Under the pieces are notes generated by a model. It saw only the letters and a program-made list of their open reading frames with translations. It did no database searches and was not told the DNA's origin. Below, piece by piece: positions 32,153 through 41,674 of a stretch of 64,000 nt of DNA. Each line of letters opens with the position of its first letter. Position 1 is the first letter of the stretch. A program made the position numbers and the translations under genes. Origin of the DNA: Blattabacterium cuenoti (GTDB lineage: Bacteria > Bacteroidota > Bacteroidia > Flavobacteriales > Blattabacteriaceae); the NCBI RefSeq assembly GCF_014251715.1, contig NZ_CP059198.1:443721-507720 (forward strand), in the 5' to 3' direction.

Positions 32153-32437
32153 ATGATGAAAAAATTAAGAATTACTGTTACTACAATCCTATTAGCAATA
32201 TTTTTGTTTACTATCAGTTGTAATAACAAAAACAAAAGTGAAACTCCTTCTCCTGCAACAGAAGAAGAAAAAACAGCTAATAATAATGAAAATCAAACAG
32301 ATTCTACAACTACAACAAATCCTCCTGCTACTTCTGGATCTGGAGAAGAAACCTCAAAAAATAATAATGAGGAAAATGGAACTACATCTGAAAAAGAAAA
32401 AGTGACTTCTGAAGAAAACGAAAAAAACAATAAATAG
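32153..32437 (+). CDS. Small low-complexity putative lipoprotein
   Basis: I do not recognise this gene. It encodes 94 residues: a basic N-terminus (MMKKLR), a hydrophobic stretch of about 16 residues and a lipobox-like end TISC-N, after which the mature chain is almost entirely Asn, Glu, Thr, Ser, Lys and Pro with no predicted fold. This looks like a lipoprotein with a disordered, hydrophilic mature part. The -3 residue is Thr rather than Leu, a weaker lipobox. ATG at 32153 or 32156 fits; the upstream TTG 32147 is less likely. It is a single-gene unit with a candidate promoter 35 bases upstream and a strong terminator eight bases after the stop, which argues for real expression. Confidence 0.65.
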   Translation: MMKKLRITVTTILLAIFLFTISCNNKNKSETPSPATEEEKTANNNENQTDSTTTTNPPATSGSGEETSKNNNEENGTTSEKEKVTSEENEKNNK

Positions 32438-32444
32438 AAGAATA

Positions 32445-32487
32445 AAAAGCAAAAAAGAGTACGCTTAATTCTCTCTTTTTTGCTTTT
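32445..32487. terminator. Strong bidirectional hairpin terminator
   Basis: A perfect 15-bp stem (32445-32459 with 32473-32487, AAAAGCAAAAAAGAG against its complement) around a 13-base loop, with T-rich flanks on both strands. It lies between the lipoprotein gene (plus) and rplS (minus), which converge, and can terminate both. It is the clearest intrinsic terminator in the window. Confidence 0.85.
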
Positions 32488-32498
32488 CTTCTCTTATT

Positions 32499-32855
32499 CT
32501 ATAAACTTTTAATCCTTGCTTTTTTACCTTTTAAATATCTAAAATAATAAATTTTGGCTCTTCGAACTTTACCTTTTTTATTAATTTCTATTTTTTGTAT
32601 ATTTGGCTGATTAAAAATAAATATACGTTCTATTCCTATACCTGCACTTATTTTACGTATGGTAAATGTTTTAGTTAAACCTTTTCCTTGTTTTTTTATT
32701 ACGACCCCTTTAAAAGATTGTATTCTTTTTTTTTCTCCCTCTTTAATTTCAAAAAAAACAGTTATTGTATCTCCAGAACAAAATAATGGAAAATTATTTT
32801 TTGAAATAAATTTATTTTCTATATATATAATTATATTTTGTAACATAAAATTCAT
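32499..32855 (-). CDS. rplS: 50S ribosomal protein L19
   Basis: Large-subunit protein at the 30S-50S interface. The 118 residues show FCSGDTITVFFEIKEGEKKRIQSFKGVVI and the C-terminal KVRRAKIYYFRYLKGKKARIK. ATG at 32853-32855 overlaps the glmM stop as ATGA; a second ATG three codons later is also possible. Last gene of the long minus-strand run before the terminator. Confidence 0.95.
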   Translation of the reverse strand: MNFMLQNIIIYIENKFISKNNFPLFCSGDTITVFFEIKEGEKKRIQSFKGVVIKKQGKGLTKTFTIRKISAGIGIERIFIFNQPNIQKIEINKKGKVRRAKIYYFRYLKGKKARIKSL

Positions 32856-34234
32856 AATTTTTTTACTTCACATATAATTTCTTTTGCCAAAAAATTAGCT
32901 CTTCTTTTTGAATAACTTTCAGTGTGTATTCTAATGATATTTTCGGTATTAGATTTTCTTATATGTATCCATTCATTATTTAATAAATAAATTTTAATTC
33001 CATCACTAAAATTTATTTTTTCTTTTTTATATTTTTTTTTTATTATATTAAACAATATTTTAATTTTTTCATGAGAATAAAATCGTATTTTTTTTTTAGA
33101 CATAAAATAATTAGAATATCTTTTTTTTAATTTAGATAATGTAATATTTAGTTTAGCTATTTGAGTTAAAAATAAAGCAATTCCTACTAATGCGTCTCTT
33201 CCATAACGTAAATCAGGATAAATAATTCCTCCATTACCTTCTCCTCCAATTACAGCATGTACTTCTTTCATTTTTTTAACTACATGTACTTCTCCTACAG
33301 AAGTAAAATAATGTGGAACCCCTTTTTTTATAGAAAGATCTTTTAATGCATAAGAAGAAGATAATGTAGAAACAACAGGACCAAATTTATTTTCTAATAT
33401 ATAATCAGCAATAGATACCAAAGTATATTCCTCTCCAAAAAAATCTCCATTTTCACAAATAAATACTACACGATCAACATCAGGATCCACTGATATCCCT
33501 AAATTTGCTTTTATTTGTGGTACTTTTTTACATATTTCTCTTAAATTTTTTTCAATAGGTTCAGGATTATGAATAAAATCTCCATGAGGTTCACAATACA
33601 TTTTTACTACATGAACGCCCAAATATTTTAAAAGTATAGGAACAGCTATTCCCCCTGTAGAATTTATTCCGTCTACCACGATTTTTAATCTAGCTTTTTC
33701 AATAATATTTTTATCTATAATAGGTAATGAAATAATTTTTTTTATATGTTTTTGAATATAATTTTTAACATAAAAAATATTACCTAATTTTTTATAAGAA
33801 GAAAAACGAAAATGTTCTTTTTCTACTATAAAAAATAATTTTTTAAAATCTTTTTCAGATAAAAATTCTCCACAAGAATTGAACATTTTTAATCCATTCC
33901 AATTTTTTGGATTATGACTAGCCGTTAACATAATCCCTCCATCCGCTTTTTCATTTTTAACGGCTATTCCTACGGTAGGAGTAGTGGATAAACCTATGTT
34001 TATAACATTTATTCCAAGACTTTGAAAAGTAATTACTAAAAATTGTTGAAATAAAGCGGAAGTTACTCTTCCATCTCTACCTAATATAATAATATATTTT
34101 TTTTTTTTATATTTTTTTTTCATCCAAGAAACATATCCAGCAGAAAATTTTATTATCTCTAAAGGAGAAAAGCCTTCTCCTACTTTTCCTCCCAATGTTC
34201 CTCTTATTCCAGATGAAGATTTTACAAGTGTCAA
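32852..34234 (-). CDS. glmM: Phosphoglucosamine mutase (phosphohexomutase family)
   Basis: Interconverts glucosamine-6-phosphate and glucosamine-1-phosphate on the way to UDP-GlcNAc, the substrate of MurA in this window. The 460 residues have the phosphoserine loop TASHNPKNWNGLK, the metal loop DPDVDR, the sugar loop GEGNGG and the phosphate-binding SNTENIIRIHTES. Domain order is that of the alpha-D-phosphohexomutases. A Bacteroidetes-type GlmM is most likely; phosphoglucomutase or phosphomannomutase activity cannot be excluded from sequence alone. Confidence 0.85.
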   Translation of the reverse strand: MTLVKSSSGIRGTLGGKVGEGFSPLEIIKFSAGYVSWMKKKYKKKKYIIILGRDGRVTSALFQQFLVITFQSLGINVINIGLSTTPTVGIAVKNEKADGGIMLTASHNPKNWNGLKMFNSCGEFLSEKDFKKLFFIVEKEHFRFSSYKKLGNIFYVKNYIQKHIKKIISLPIIDKNIIEKARLKIVVDGINSTGGIAVPILLKYLGVHVVKMYCEPHGDFIHNPEPIEKNLREICKKVPQIKANLGISVDPDVDRVVFICENGDFFGEEYTLVSIADYILENKFGPVVSTLSSSYALKDLSIKKGVPHYFTSVGEVHVVKKMKEVHAVIGGEGNGGIIYPDLRYGRDALVGIALFLTQIAKLNITLSKLKKRYSNYFMSKKKIRFYSHEKIKILFNIIKKKYKKEKINFSDGIKIYLLNNEWIHIRKSNTENIIRIHTESYSKRRANFLAKEIICEVKKL

Positions 34235-34292
34235 AAATTAATTGAATTTTTTTATTTTTTACAAACAAAAATACAAAATTAAATTTTGAGAT

Positions 34293-35531
34293 TTATTCAA
34301 ATTCTATAACTTTTATGGGAGATGTTTTATTAATAATAAAAAAAGAAGGAAAAAATATTGATACAAAACAAATAAAAATAATGGAAAAATTTATCATAAA
34401 AATATGATTTATGTTAAAATAAACTGGAACATAATCTACAAAATATTGTATTTTATTTAATGAAATTAAATGAAATTTTTTTTGTATTACTAATATAGTA
34501 ATTGCTATTCCATTTCCTATAATTAATGAAGGAATAAATATTTGTAAAACATACAATAAAAATATTTTTTGTATTACTTTATTTTTTGCCCCTAAAGTTT
34601 TTAAAATACCTATGGTTTTAATTCTTTCTAAAAGAAGTATTATAATAAATACAATCATATTTATAATCAAAGCTAAAAAAACAATAAAACTAATAACAAT
34701 AATATTTACATGAAAAATATTTATCCACTCTACAATTGAATGATAATTTTTATCATAAAAAATTTGAACTGAAAAATCATTAGGTTTTTTTTTATAAATT
34801 TTTATATTTTTTTCTTTATAAAAAGAAGGAGATAAAAAAATTTCTAATTTTTCTGAAAAAAATTTTTTTTGATAATAAATATGTGGAATAAATTTTATAT
34901 TTCCAATAATGTAAACATTATCAAATTCTGGAATACCAGTTTCATATAAACCAGAAATTTTAAATTTTTTGGATAAAATAATAGGTTTTTTATTATTTTT
35001 AAAGAAAAAAAAATATATTTTTACATTTGAACCAATATTTAATCCTAATGATAAAGAAATTTTTTTTGATAAAAGAACGCTTTGATTGGAAAATAACTTT
35101 TTTTTTATATTAAAAATGTTTCCTTTTATCAAAAAAAATTTAAAAAATAGTGGGTTATAGTCTTTATATAATCCTTTATAAATATATCTATCTGTTTTTT
35201 TATTTGTATTAATAATCACATTATTTTCGGCTATTTTATAAATTTTTTCAATATAATTAAGATGGAAAAAATTTTTTTTTAGAAAATTTATTTCTTTTAT
35301 ATTTAACGGAACAATAGAATCTTTTTTTTGAACAAAAATTTGACCTTTAATATTAAATAATTTATTTTTTACAATTTTTTTTAAACCAAATCCTATAGAA
35401 AAAGTTAAAATAGTTATAATTAATCCGAAAATTATTGTTATTTGTGTAATGATTACTATTGATCTAAGATATTTATTTTTACTGCAATCTTTCCAAACTG
35501 TTTTTTTAGAAAAAAACCATTCAAAATTCAA
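34293..35531 (-). CDS. ABC transporter permease, LolC/LolE type (FtsX-like)
   Basis: Inner-membrane permease with the LolC/E plan: one membrane segment near the N-terminus (about 24-50), a large periplasmic domain (about 60-265), then three membrane segments with the FtsX-like core (GILKTLGAKNKVIQKIFLLYVLQ). In this family the complex moves lipoproteins from the inner to the outer membrane, working with a LolD ATPase not in the window. LspA and a putative lipoprotein nearby fit that role. The sequence is degenerate in the periplasmic domain. It starts 15 bases after dnaB. Confidence 0.8.
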   Translation of the reverse strand: MNFEWFFSKKTVWKDCSKNKYLRSIVIITQITIIFGLIITILTFSIGFGLKKIVKNKLFNIKGQIFVQKKDSIVPLNIKEINFLKKNFFHLNYIEKIYKIAENNVIINTNKKTDRYIYKGLYKDYNPLFFKFFLIKGNIFNIKKKLFSNQSVLLSKKISLSLGLNIGSNVKIYFFFFKNNKKPIILSKKFKISGLYETGIPEFDNVYIIGNIKFIPHIYYQKKFFSEKLEIFLSPSFYKEKNIKIYKKKPNDFSVQIFYDKNYHSIVEWINIFHVNIIVISFIVFLALIINMIVFIIILLLERIKTIGILKTLGAKNKVIQKIFLLYVLQIFIPSLIIGNGIAITILVIQKKFHLISLNKIQYFVDYVPVYFNINHIFMINFSIIFICFVSIFFPSFFIINKTSPIKVIEFE

Positions 35532-35546
35532 TACATTTTCATTTTT

Positions 35547-37127
35547 TTAATCTTCATCTAAATAATTTTCATTATTAAAATCTATATCATTATTTTCATC
35601 ATATGGAGATTTTAACATTTCCTTGTCAAAATCTCCATATGATGACATTAAAAAACTTTCTTTATCAAGAACATTTTTTTTATAATCTTCTTCCCAAACT
35701 AATGAATTTTGTTTTTTTTCTTCCATATTTACGAATTTAGCTTGATCACTTATAAATTTTAAACGAAATTTATCCAATCCTCCATTTCTATGTTTAGCTA
35801 TGATAATTTCTGCTTGACCAACACAAGAATCATTCTCTTCATCTGAATCCCAAATTCGAAATCCATAATATTCAGGTCTATAAATAAATAAAACTATATC
35901 TGCATCTTGTTCTATAGCTCCTGATTCTCTTAAATCAGATAATAAAGGACGTTTACTTCCTCCTCTTGTTTCCACAGCTCTAGAAAGTTGTGATAATGCT
36001 ATTATAGGAATATCAAGTTCTTTAGCTATAGATTTTAAATTTCTAGAAATAATTGATATTTCTTGTTCTCTATTTTGAAATTTAGAACCATGATCATTTA
36101 TACCCATTAATTGCATATAATCTATCAATATTAATTTTATACCATGTTGAGATATTAAATGACGACATTTTGCACGTAAACTGAATATAGATAAAGAAGG
36201 AGTATCATCTATAAATAGAGGAGCATCCTTTAATTTTTTTGATTTATTTATCAAACATTCCCAATCTAAATTTGACAAATTTGCTCTTTTAATTTTTTCT
36301 GAAGAAATTCCAGTTTCTGATGATATTAATTTTGTAATTAATTGAATAGAAGACATTTCTAATGAAAAAATAATAACCGGTATTTTTTGTTCTACAACGA
36401 TATTTTTTACCATGGATAACATAAAAGTAGTTTTACCCATTCCAGGTCTAGAAGCCAATATAATTAAGTCAGAATTTTGCCAACCAGAAGTAATTTTATC
36501 CATTTTATAAAATCCAGAAGAAATACCACTTAGCCCTTCTTTTTTTGTTTTTTTAATTTTATCAATAGCTTTTTTTACAAGACATGGAGTTGTTTCATAT
36601 TTTTTTGTTATTAAATATTTTTTATTGACTTCGAATAATTTTGATTCCGCATAATCCAAAAGATCAAAGACATCCGTACTTTCCTCATAACATTTTTGTA
36701 TAATATCAGAAGATATACTAATTAATTTTCTCAAAATAAACTTCTGTAAGACTATACGACTATGATATTCTATATGCGCAGAAGAAATTACTTTTTGTGT
36801 TAATTCTATCAAATAAAACTCTCCACCTATTAATTCCAATTTTCCAATTTTTTGTAATTCATCCACTACAGTATATAAATCAATTGGATTTGAATGATGG
36901 TATAATTTCTGTATAACTCTAAAAATTTCTTGATGTGCTTTTTTATAAAAAATTTCAGGAAAAAGGATATCAATAATTTCATCTAATCCTTTTTGATCTA
37001 CCATAACAGCCCCTATAACAGCTTCTTCTAAATCTAATGCTTGAGGAGGTATTTTTTTATAAAAAAAATTATCTTCTTTTCCTGATTTTATAAAACTATT
37101 CACTTTATTCATCTCATTATTATACAC
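35547..37127 (-). CDS. dnaB: Replicative DNA helicase DnaB
   Basis: Hexameric helicase at the replication fork. The 526 residues have the N-terminal DnaB domain (PPQALDLEEAVIGAVM from about 26), the linker, and a RecA-like domain with Walker A SRPGMGKTT, the Walker B region LILIDYMQLM, and the SDLRESGAIEQDADIV motif. The C-terminal acidic tail (about 485-526) is beyond the conserved core and contains an 18-bp perfect inverted repeat in its DNA. ATG at 37127; a second in-frame ATG five codons on is equally possible. Confidence 0.96.
   Translation of the reverse strand: MYNNEMNKVNSFIKSGKEDNFFYKKIPPQALDLEEAVIGAVMVDQKGLDEIIDILFPEIFYKKAHQEIFRVIQKLYHHSNPIDLYTVVDELQKIGKLELIGGEFYLIELTQKVISSAHIEYHSRIVLQKFILRKLISISSDIIQKCYEESTDVFDLLDYAESKLFEVNKKYLITKKYETTPCLVKKAIDKIKKTKKEGLSGISSGFYKMDKITSGWQNSDLIILASRPGMGKTTFMLSMVKNIVVEQKIPVIIFSLEMSSIQLITKLISSETGISSEKIKRANLSNLDWECLINKSKKLKDAPLFIDDTPSLSIFSLRAKCRHLISQHGIKLILIDYMQLMGINDHGSKFQNREQEISIISRNLKSIAKELDIPIIALSQLSRAVETRGGSKRPLLSDLRESGAIEQDADIVLFIYRPEYYGFRIWDSDEENDSCVGQAEIIIAKHRNGGLDKFRLKFISDQAKFVNMEEKKQNSLVWEEDYKKNVLDKESFLMSSYGDFDKEMLKSPYDENNDIDFNNENYLDED
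35596..35645. repeat. 18-bp perfect inverted repeat inside dnaB
   Basis: TCATCATATGGAGATTTT at 35596-35613 is the exact reverse complement of 35628-35645, with a 14-base loop. It encodes part of the variable C-terminal tail of DnaB, where both arms specify related residues (SSYGDFD and KSPYDEN). It is much longer than expected by chance for a mixed-composition arm. Confidence 0.9.
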
Positions 37128-37205
37128 TATTCCTATTCTATCCTAATCCTCCTTTTTTTTTATGATGAAATGGATGGAGTAATATTATTTATTGAATCAC
37201 TAAAT

Positions 37206-38162
37206 TTATTCATCAAAAAAACCTATGGAAATATACTTATTTTTTCTCTTTTTAATAAGAGATTCAATTTCAATTATAGATAATTGTTTATAATGTTTAA
37301 TAATTTGTTTTTTTACAAATTTATAAGCTTTATTTGGACAAAAATGAGCTCCACCCAAAGGTTCTTTGATAATATCATCTATAAGATTTAATTTATGCAT
37401 ATTTTCTGCCGTTAGTTTTAATGCTTCTGCTGATTTTTCTTTTTTATCCCATGTTCCCCAAAGTATTGTAGAACAACTTTCGGGTGAAATAACAGAAAAC
37501 CAAGAATTTTCCATCATAGAAACCTTATCTCCTATACCTATTCCCAAAGCCCCACCACTTGCTCCTTCTCCTATAATTAAAACAATAATAGGAACTTTTA
37601 AACACATCATTTCATAAATATTTTTTCCAATTGCCTCCCCTTGACCTCTTGTTTCTGCTTCAATTCCAGGAAAAGCTCCTGGTGTATCAATAAAAGTAAC
37701 AATAGGCTTACTAAATTTTTCAGCTAATTTCATAAGACGTAAAGCTTTTCTATAGCCTTCTGGATTAGGCATTCCAAATCTTCTATATTGTCTATCTTTG
37801 GTATTTTTACCCTTTTGAGTACCTATCAACATAAAAATATTATCCTCTATTTTACCAAAACCTCCTACGATAGCTTTATCGTCTCCAAAATTACGATCTC
37901 CATGCAATTCTATAAAAGAATCTTTTTTTGTTATATACTGTATATAATCTAAAGTATAAGGTCTATTTGGATGTCTAGATAATTGTACTCTTTGCCAAGG
38001 AGTTAAATTATTATGTAATTTTTTAATAGTTTTTTCTAATTTTAACTTCAATTGATTACAAACTTCCCTCATATTAACTCCACTTTTTTTTTCAATCAAA
38101 AGACAGTTTATATATTGATCCTTAATTTCTTGTATTGGTTTTTCAAAATCTAAATATTCCAT
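37206..38162 (-). CDS. accA: Acetyl-CoA carboxylase carboxyltransferase subunit alpha
   Basis: With AccD transfers the carboxyl group from biotin to acetyl-CoA, the first step of fatty-acid synthesis. The 318-residue protein has the N-terminal helical part (LEFEKPI-like start, [16 protein letters not shown]), the oxyanion and CoA region ([50 protein letters not shown]) and [13 protein letters not shown]. All conserved blocks are present in order. It lies 12 bases after sdhB and 78 bases before dnaB. Confidence 0.97.
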   Translation of the reverse strand: MEYLDFEKPIQEIKDQYINCLLIEKKSGVNMREVCNQLKLKLEKTIKKLHNNLTPWQRVQLSRHPNRPYTLDYIQYITKKDSFIELHGDRNFGDDKAIVGGFGKIEDNIFMLIGTQKGKNTKDRQYRRFGMPNPEGYRKALRLMKLAEKFSKPIVTFIDTPGAFPGIEAETRGQGEAIGKNIYEMMCLKVPIIVLIIGEGASGGALGIGIGDKVSMMENSWFSVISPESCSTILWGTWDKKEKSAEALKLTAENMHKLNLIDDIIKEPLGGAHFCPNKAYKFVKKQIIKHYKQLSIIEIESLIKKRKNKYISIGFFDE

Positions 38163-38174
38163 TATAAAAAAAAA

Positions 38175-38936
38175 TTAATTGGTAAATGAATGGATATACT
38201 CATGATTCATAAAAGAAATATATTCTGTAGATATTCCTTTTGGACACTCTATTTCACATGCTTTAGTATTGGTACAAGTTCCAAATCCTTCTTCATCCAT
38301 CTTATTAACCATATTTAATACTCTTTTTTTTCTTTCTATTTTTCCTTGAGGTAATAAAGCAAATTGTGAAATTTTTGCTGAAACAAATAACATAGCAGAT
38401 CTATTTTTACATGCAGCGACACAGGCTCCACAACCAATACATGTAGCCGCATCAAAAGCTTTATCTGCTTTATTTTTTGGAATAGGAATCATATTTCCAT
38501 CTACTGTTTTTCCTAATGTATTTACGGATATAAAACCACCTGAAATCATTATTTTATCAAAAGAAGATCTATCTACAACAAGATCTTTAATGATAGGAAA
38601 AGGTTTAGCTCTCCAAGGTTCTATATATATAGTTTCTCCATCATAAAAATGTCGCATATGAAGTTGACAAGTGGTAATTAAACTATCTGGGCCATGTGCT
38701 CTTCCATTTATGTATAATGAACACATCCCACAAATTCCTTCACGACAATCATGATCAAATGATATGGTAGAAGATTCTTTTTTTTCACATATAATCTTAT
38801 GATTTAATAAATCTAACATTTCTAAAAAAGAACTATCAGGAGATATATCATGAACTGGATAAATTTTAAAAAACCCTTTTTCTTTATTATTTTTTTGTCT
38901 CCATATTTTTAATTTAAAATTCAAAAGTTTTTTCAT
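38175..38936 (-). CDS. sdhB: Succinate dehydrogenase / fumarate reductase iron-sulfur subunit
   Basis: Electron-transfer subunit of complex II. The 253 residues carry the plant-type [2Fe-2S] site CREGICGMCSLYING, then CIGCGACVAACKN and CTNTKACEIECPKGI for the [4Fe-4S] and [3Fe-4S] centres. It follows sdhA by 20 bases. Presence of the whole sdhCAB set implies a membrane respiratory chain using menaquinone, consistent with the flavobacterial single-subunit b558 anchor. Confidence 0.97.
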   Translation of the reverse strand: MKKLLNFKLKIWRQKNNKEKGFFKIYPVHDISPDSSFLEMLDLLNHKIICEKKESSTISFDHDCREGICGMCSLYINGRAHGPDSLITTCQLHMRHFYDGETIYIEPWRAKPFPIIKDLVVDRSSFDKIMISGGFISVNTLGKTVDGNMIPIPKNKADKAFDAATCIGCGACVAACKNRSAMLFVSAKISQFALLPQGKIERKKRVLNMVNKMDEEGFGTCTNTKACEIECPKGISTEYISFMNHEYIHSFTN

Positions 38937-38956
38937 AAAATTAATTATGTTTTGTT

Positions 38957-40987
38957 TTATTTATAAGAACGTGTTTCTGGTTTTACAAAACTATAATTTA
39001 AATTTTCTTTATGCATAATTTCATCACTAATGGATTTACTTTCTTTATTATACATCCATATAGAAACATATTTATAATGTGAATCATCTCTAAGAGCTTC
39101 TCCTTCTTTTGTTTGATATTCTTCTCTAAAATGACTTCCGCAAGATTCTTTTCTATTCAAAGCATCCATTGCTATGAGCTCTCCCAATTCTAAAAAATCG
39201 GACACACGTCCTGCTTTTTCCAATTCTGAATTAAATCCATCTTCAATTTTTCCAGGAACAAAAACATTTTTCCAAAATTCATCTCTAAGTTCTTGTATTT
39301 TTTTAATAGCTTTAGATAATCCTATATAATTTCTACTCATACCTACATATTTCCACATTATTTTTCCAAGTTTTTTATGAAAAAAATCAACAGACATATT
39401 TCCTTTATTTTGAATAAATTTTTTAATTCTATCTTTTACATTTTTCTCTGCATTTTCAAATGCTGGATGTTTGATAGATATTTTTTTTGTATTTTTCACA
39501 AATTTTGATAGATAATCTGCTATAGTATACGGCAAAATAAAATATCCATCAGCTAATCCTTGCATTAATGCAGATGCTCCCAACCTATTCGCTCCATGAT
39601 CAGAAAAATTTGCTTCTCCTATTATATAACATCCAGGTATAGAAGACATTAAATTATAATCTACCCATAACCCTCCCATTGTATAATGAACGGCAGGATA
39701 AATTTTCATAGGAGTATCATAAGGATTTTCATTGGTTATTTTTTCATACATATGAAATAAATTTCCATATTTAGATTCTATAATTTTTTCCCCTAATTTT
39801 TTTATTTCTAATGAATCATAGTTTTGTATGCCAAGTTCATTTGCTCGTTCTCTTCCATATTTATCTATAGCATGATTAAAATCTAAATAAACCCCCTCTT
39901 TAGTTTCATTATCTACTATTCCAAATCCTTTATCACAACGCTCTTTAGCCGCTCTAGAAGCTACATCTCTAGGAACAAGATTCCCAAATGAAGGATAGCG
40001 TCTTTCTAGATAATAATCTCTTTCTTCTTCACTGATATTTTCAGGTTTTTTAGTTTTTTTTCGTATAAAAATAGAATTTTCTAATTTTTTAGGAACCCAT
40101 ATACGCCCATCATTTCTTAATGACTCTGACATTAACGTTAATTTAGATTGATAATTACCATGGACTGGAATACAAGTAGGATGTATTTGCGTGTAACAAG
40201 GATTAGAAAAATATCCTCCTTTTTTATGAACTTTCCATATAGCACTTACATTAGATCCCATTGCATTAGTAGATAAAAAAAATACATTTCCATAACCTCC
40301 TGATGCTATTACTACAGCATGTGCTGTATGTTTTTCAATTTTTCCAGAAATAAGATTTCTAGCAATGATTCCTCTAACTATACCTTCTACAATTACTAAA
40401 TCAAGCATTTCATGTCTATTATACATTTTTATTCTTCCTTTTCCTATTTGTCTAGACATAGCAGAATAACAACCCAATAATAGTTGTTGTCCTGTTTGTC
40501 CTTTTGCATAAAAAGTTCTAGAAACTTTTGCCCCACCAAAGGATCTAGTTTCTAAATATCCTGCATAATCACGAGCAAATGGAACCCCTTGAGCTACACA
40601 TTGATCAATAATATTAGAAGATATTTCTGCTAAACGATAAACATTAGCTTCTCTAGATCTATAATCTCCACCTTTAATAGTATCATAAAAAAGTTGATAA
40701 ATAGAGTCATTATCTCCTTTATAATTTTTAGAAGCATTGATTCCACCTTGAGCTGCTACAGAATGAGCTCTTCTTGGAGAGTCTTGATAGCAAAAAGCTT
40801 TAACTTTATATCCTAATTCAGCTAAAGAAGTACAAGCAGAACCTCCTGAAAGTCCTGTTCCAACAACAATAATTTCCATATTACATCTATTATTAGGAGA
40901 TACTAATTTTAAAGTAGATTTATGATTTTTCCATTTTTTATGTAGAGAACCTAATGGAATTTTTGAATTTAATGAATTTTTCATCAT
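38957..40987 (-). CDS. sdhA: Succinate dehydrogenase / fumarate reductase flavoprotein subunit
   Basis: FAD-bearing catalytic subunit. The 676 residues begin with the dinucleotide fold [17 protein letters not shown], continue with the FAD-attachment region [14 protein letters not shown], substrate-site sequences ([23 protein letters not shown]) and [21 protein letters not shown], and end in the helical domain. The long form (about 670 residues) is the Bacteroidetes type related to B-type fumarate reductases. Direction of catalysis is not decidable here; a TCA-cycle role is likely in an aerobic symbiont. Confidence 0.97.
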   Translation of the reverse strand: MMKNSLNSKIPLGSLHKKWKNHKSTLKLVSPNNRCNMEIIVVGTGLSGGSACTSLAELGYKVKAFCYQDSPRRAHSVAAQGGINASKNYKGDNDSIYQLFYDTIKGGDYRSREANVYRLAEISSNIIDQCVAQGVPFARDYAGYLETRSFGGAKVSRTFYAKGQTGQQLLLGCYSAMSRQIGKGRIKMYNRHEMLDLVIVEGIVRGIIARNLISGKIEKHTAHAVVIASGGYGNVFFLSTNAMGSNVSAIWKVHKKGGYFSNPCYTQIHPTCIPVHGNYQSKLTLMSESLRNDGRIWVPKKLENSIFIRKKTKKPENISEEERDYYLERRYPSFGNLVPRDVASRAAKERCDKGFGIVDNETKEGVYLDFNHAIDKYGRERANELGIQNYDSLEIKKLGEKIIESKYGNLFHMYEKITNENPYDTPMKIYPAVHYTMGGLWVDYNLMSSIPGCYIIGEANFSDHGANRLGASALMQGLADGYFILPYTIADYLSKFVKNTKKISIKHPAFENAEKNVKDRIKKFIQNKGNMSVDFFHKKLGKIMWKYVGMSRNYIGLSKAIKKIQELRDEFWKNVFVPGKIEDGFNSELEKAGRVSDFLELGELIAMDALNRKESCGSHFREEYQTKEGEALRDDSHYKYVSIWMYNKESKSISDEIMHKENLNYSFVKPETRSYK

Positions 40988-41000
40988 TGAAAAATATTAG

Positions 41001-41639
41001 TTATCTTAAAAAAAACCAAATAGCAATAATAGAAAACCCGGAGCAAATAAACCAAAAATAAAAAAAACCAAATTTTTGTATCCAGATTAATCTCTTTTTA
41101 TTGGATAATCCTAAAGATTGAAAAGAAGATTGAAATCCATGGTTTAAATGAATTCCTAAAATTAAAAAAGATAATATATATATAAATGTGTATAAAGGAT
41201 TTTTGAATAAAGAAATCACGATATAATAATCTGAAGTAAAATGATTAAATTTCATGGGTATCATGAAATTTATTAGATGCAAAATTAAGAAAAATAAAAT
41301 TAAAATTCCTGTATATATCATGGTCCTACTACTAAATGTCGTTGTAAAATAAGATTTCATCGCATAATCTACTTCTCCTTTTATTTTTCTATTTTTCCAA
41401 TATAATTGAACTCCCAAAATAATGTGAATAATGAACCCTATAGCAAGAACATATTCCATTATTTTAATAATAAAATTTTTTCTCATAAAAAAAACGGCTT
41501 CATTGAAAGCTTTTTCTCCTAAAAAAAGAAAAAGATTCACACTCAAATGCAATAATAAAAAAATCATAAGAAAAATTCCTGTGGTAGCCATGACTACTTT
41601 TTTTCCAATAGAAGATTGAAAAAAATTTCTATAATTCAC
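41001..41639 (-). CDS. sdhC: Succinate dehydrogenase cytochrome b558 subunit
   Basis: Membrane anchor of complex II (212 residues) with five predicted membrane helices and conserved histidines in helices 1, 2, 3 and 5 (for example LLLHLSVN, GFIIHIILG, LILHLINF, LGIHLNHGFQS), which bind two haems in this single-subunit b558 class. It starts the sdhCAB order, 13 bases before sdhA. Confidence 0.94.
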   Translation of the reverse strand: MNYRNFFQSSIGKKVVMATTGIFLMIFLLLHLSVNLFLFLGEKAFNEAVFFMRKNFIIKIMEYVLAIGFIIHIILGVQLYWKNRKIKGEVDYAMKSYFTTTFSSRTMIYTGILILFFLILHLINFMIPMKFNHFTSDYYIVISLFKNPLYTFIYILSFLILGIHLNHGFQSSFQSLGLSNKKRLIWIQKFGFFYFWFICSGFSIIAIWFFLR

Positions 41640-41674
41640 TAATAGGATATAAATAAGTAAATATAAGAAATATT

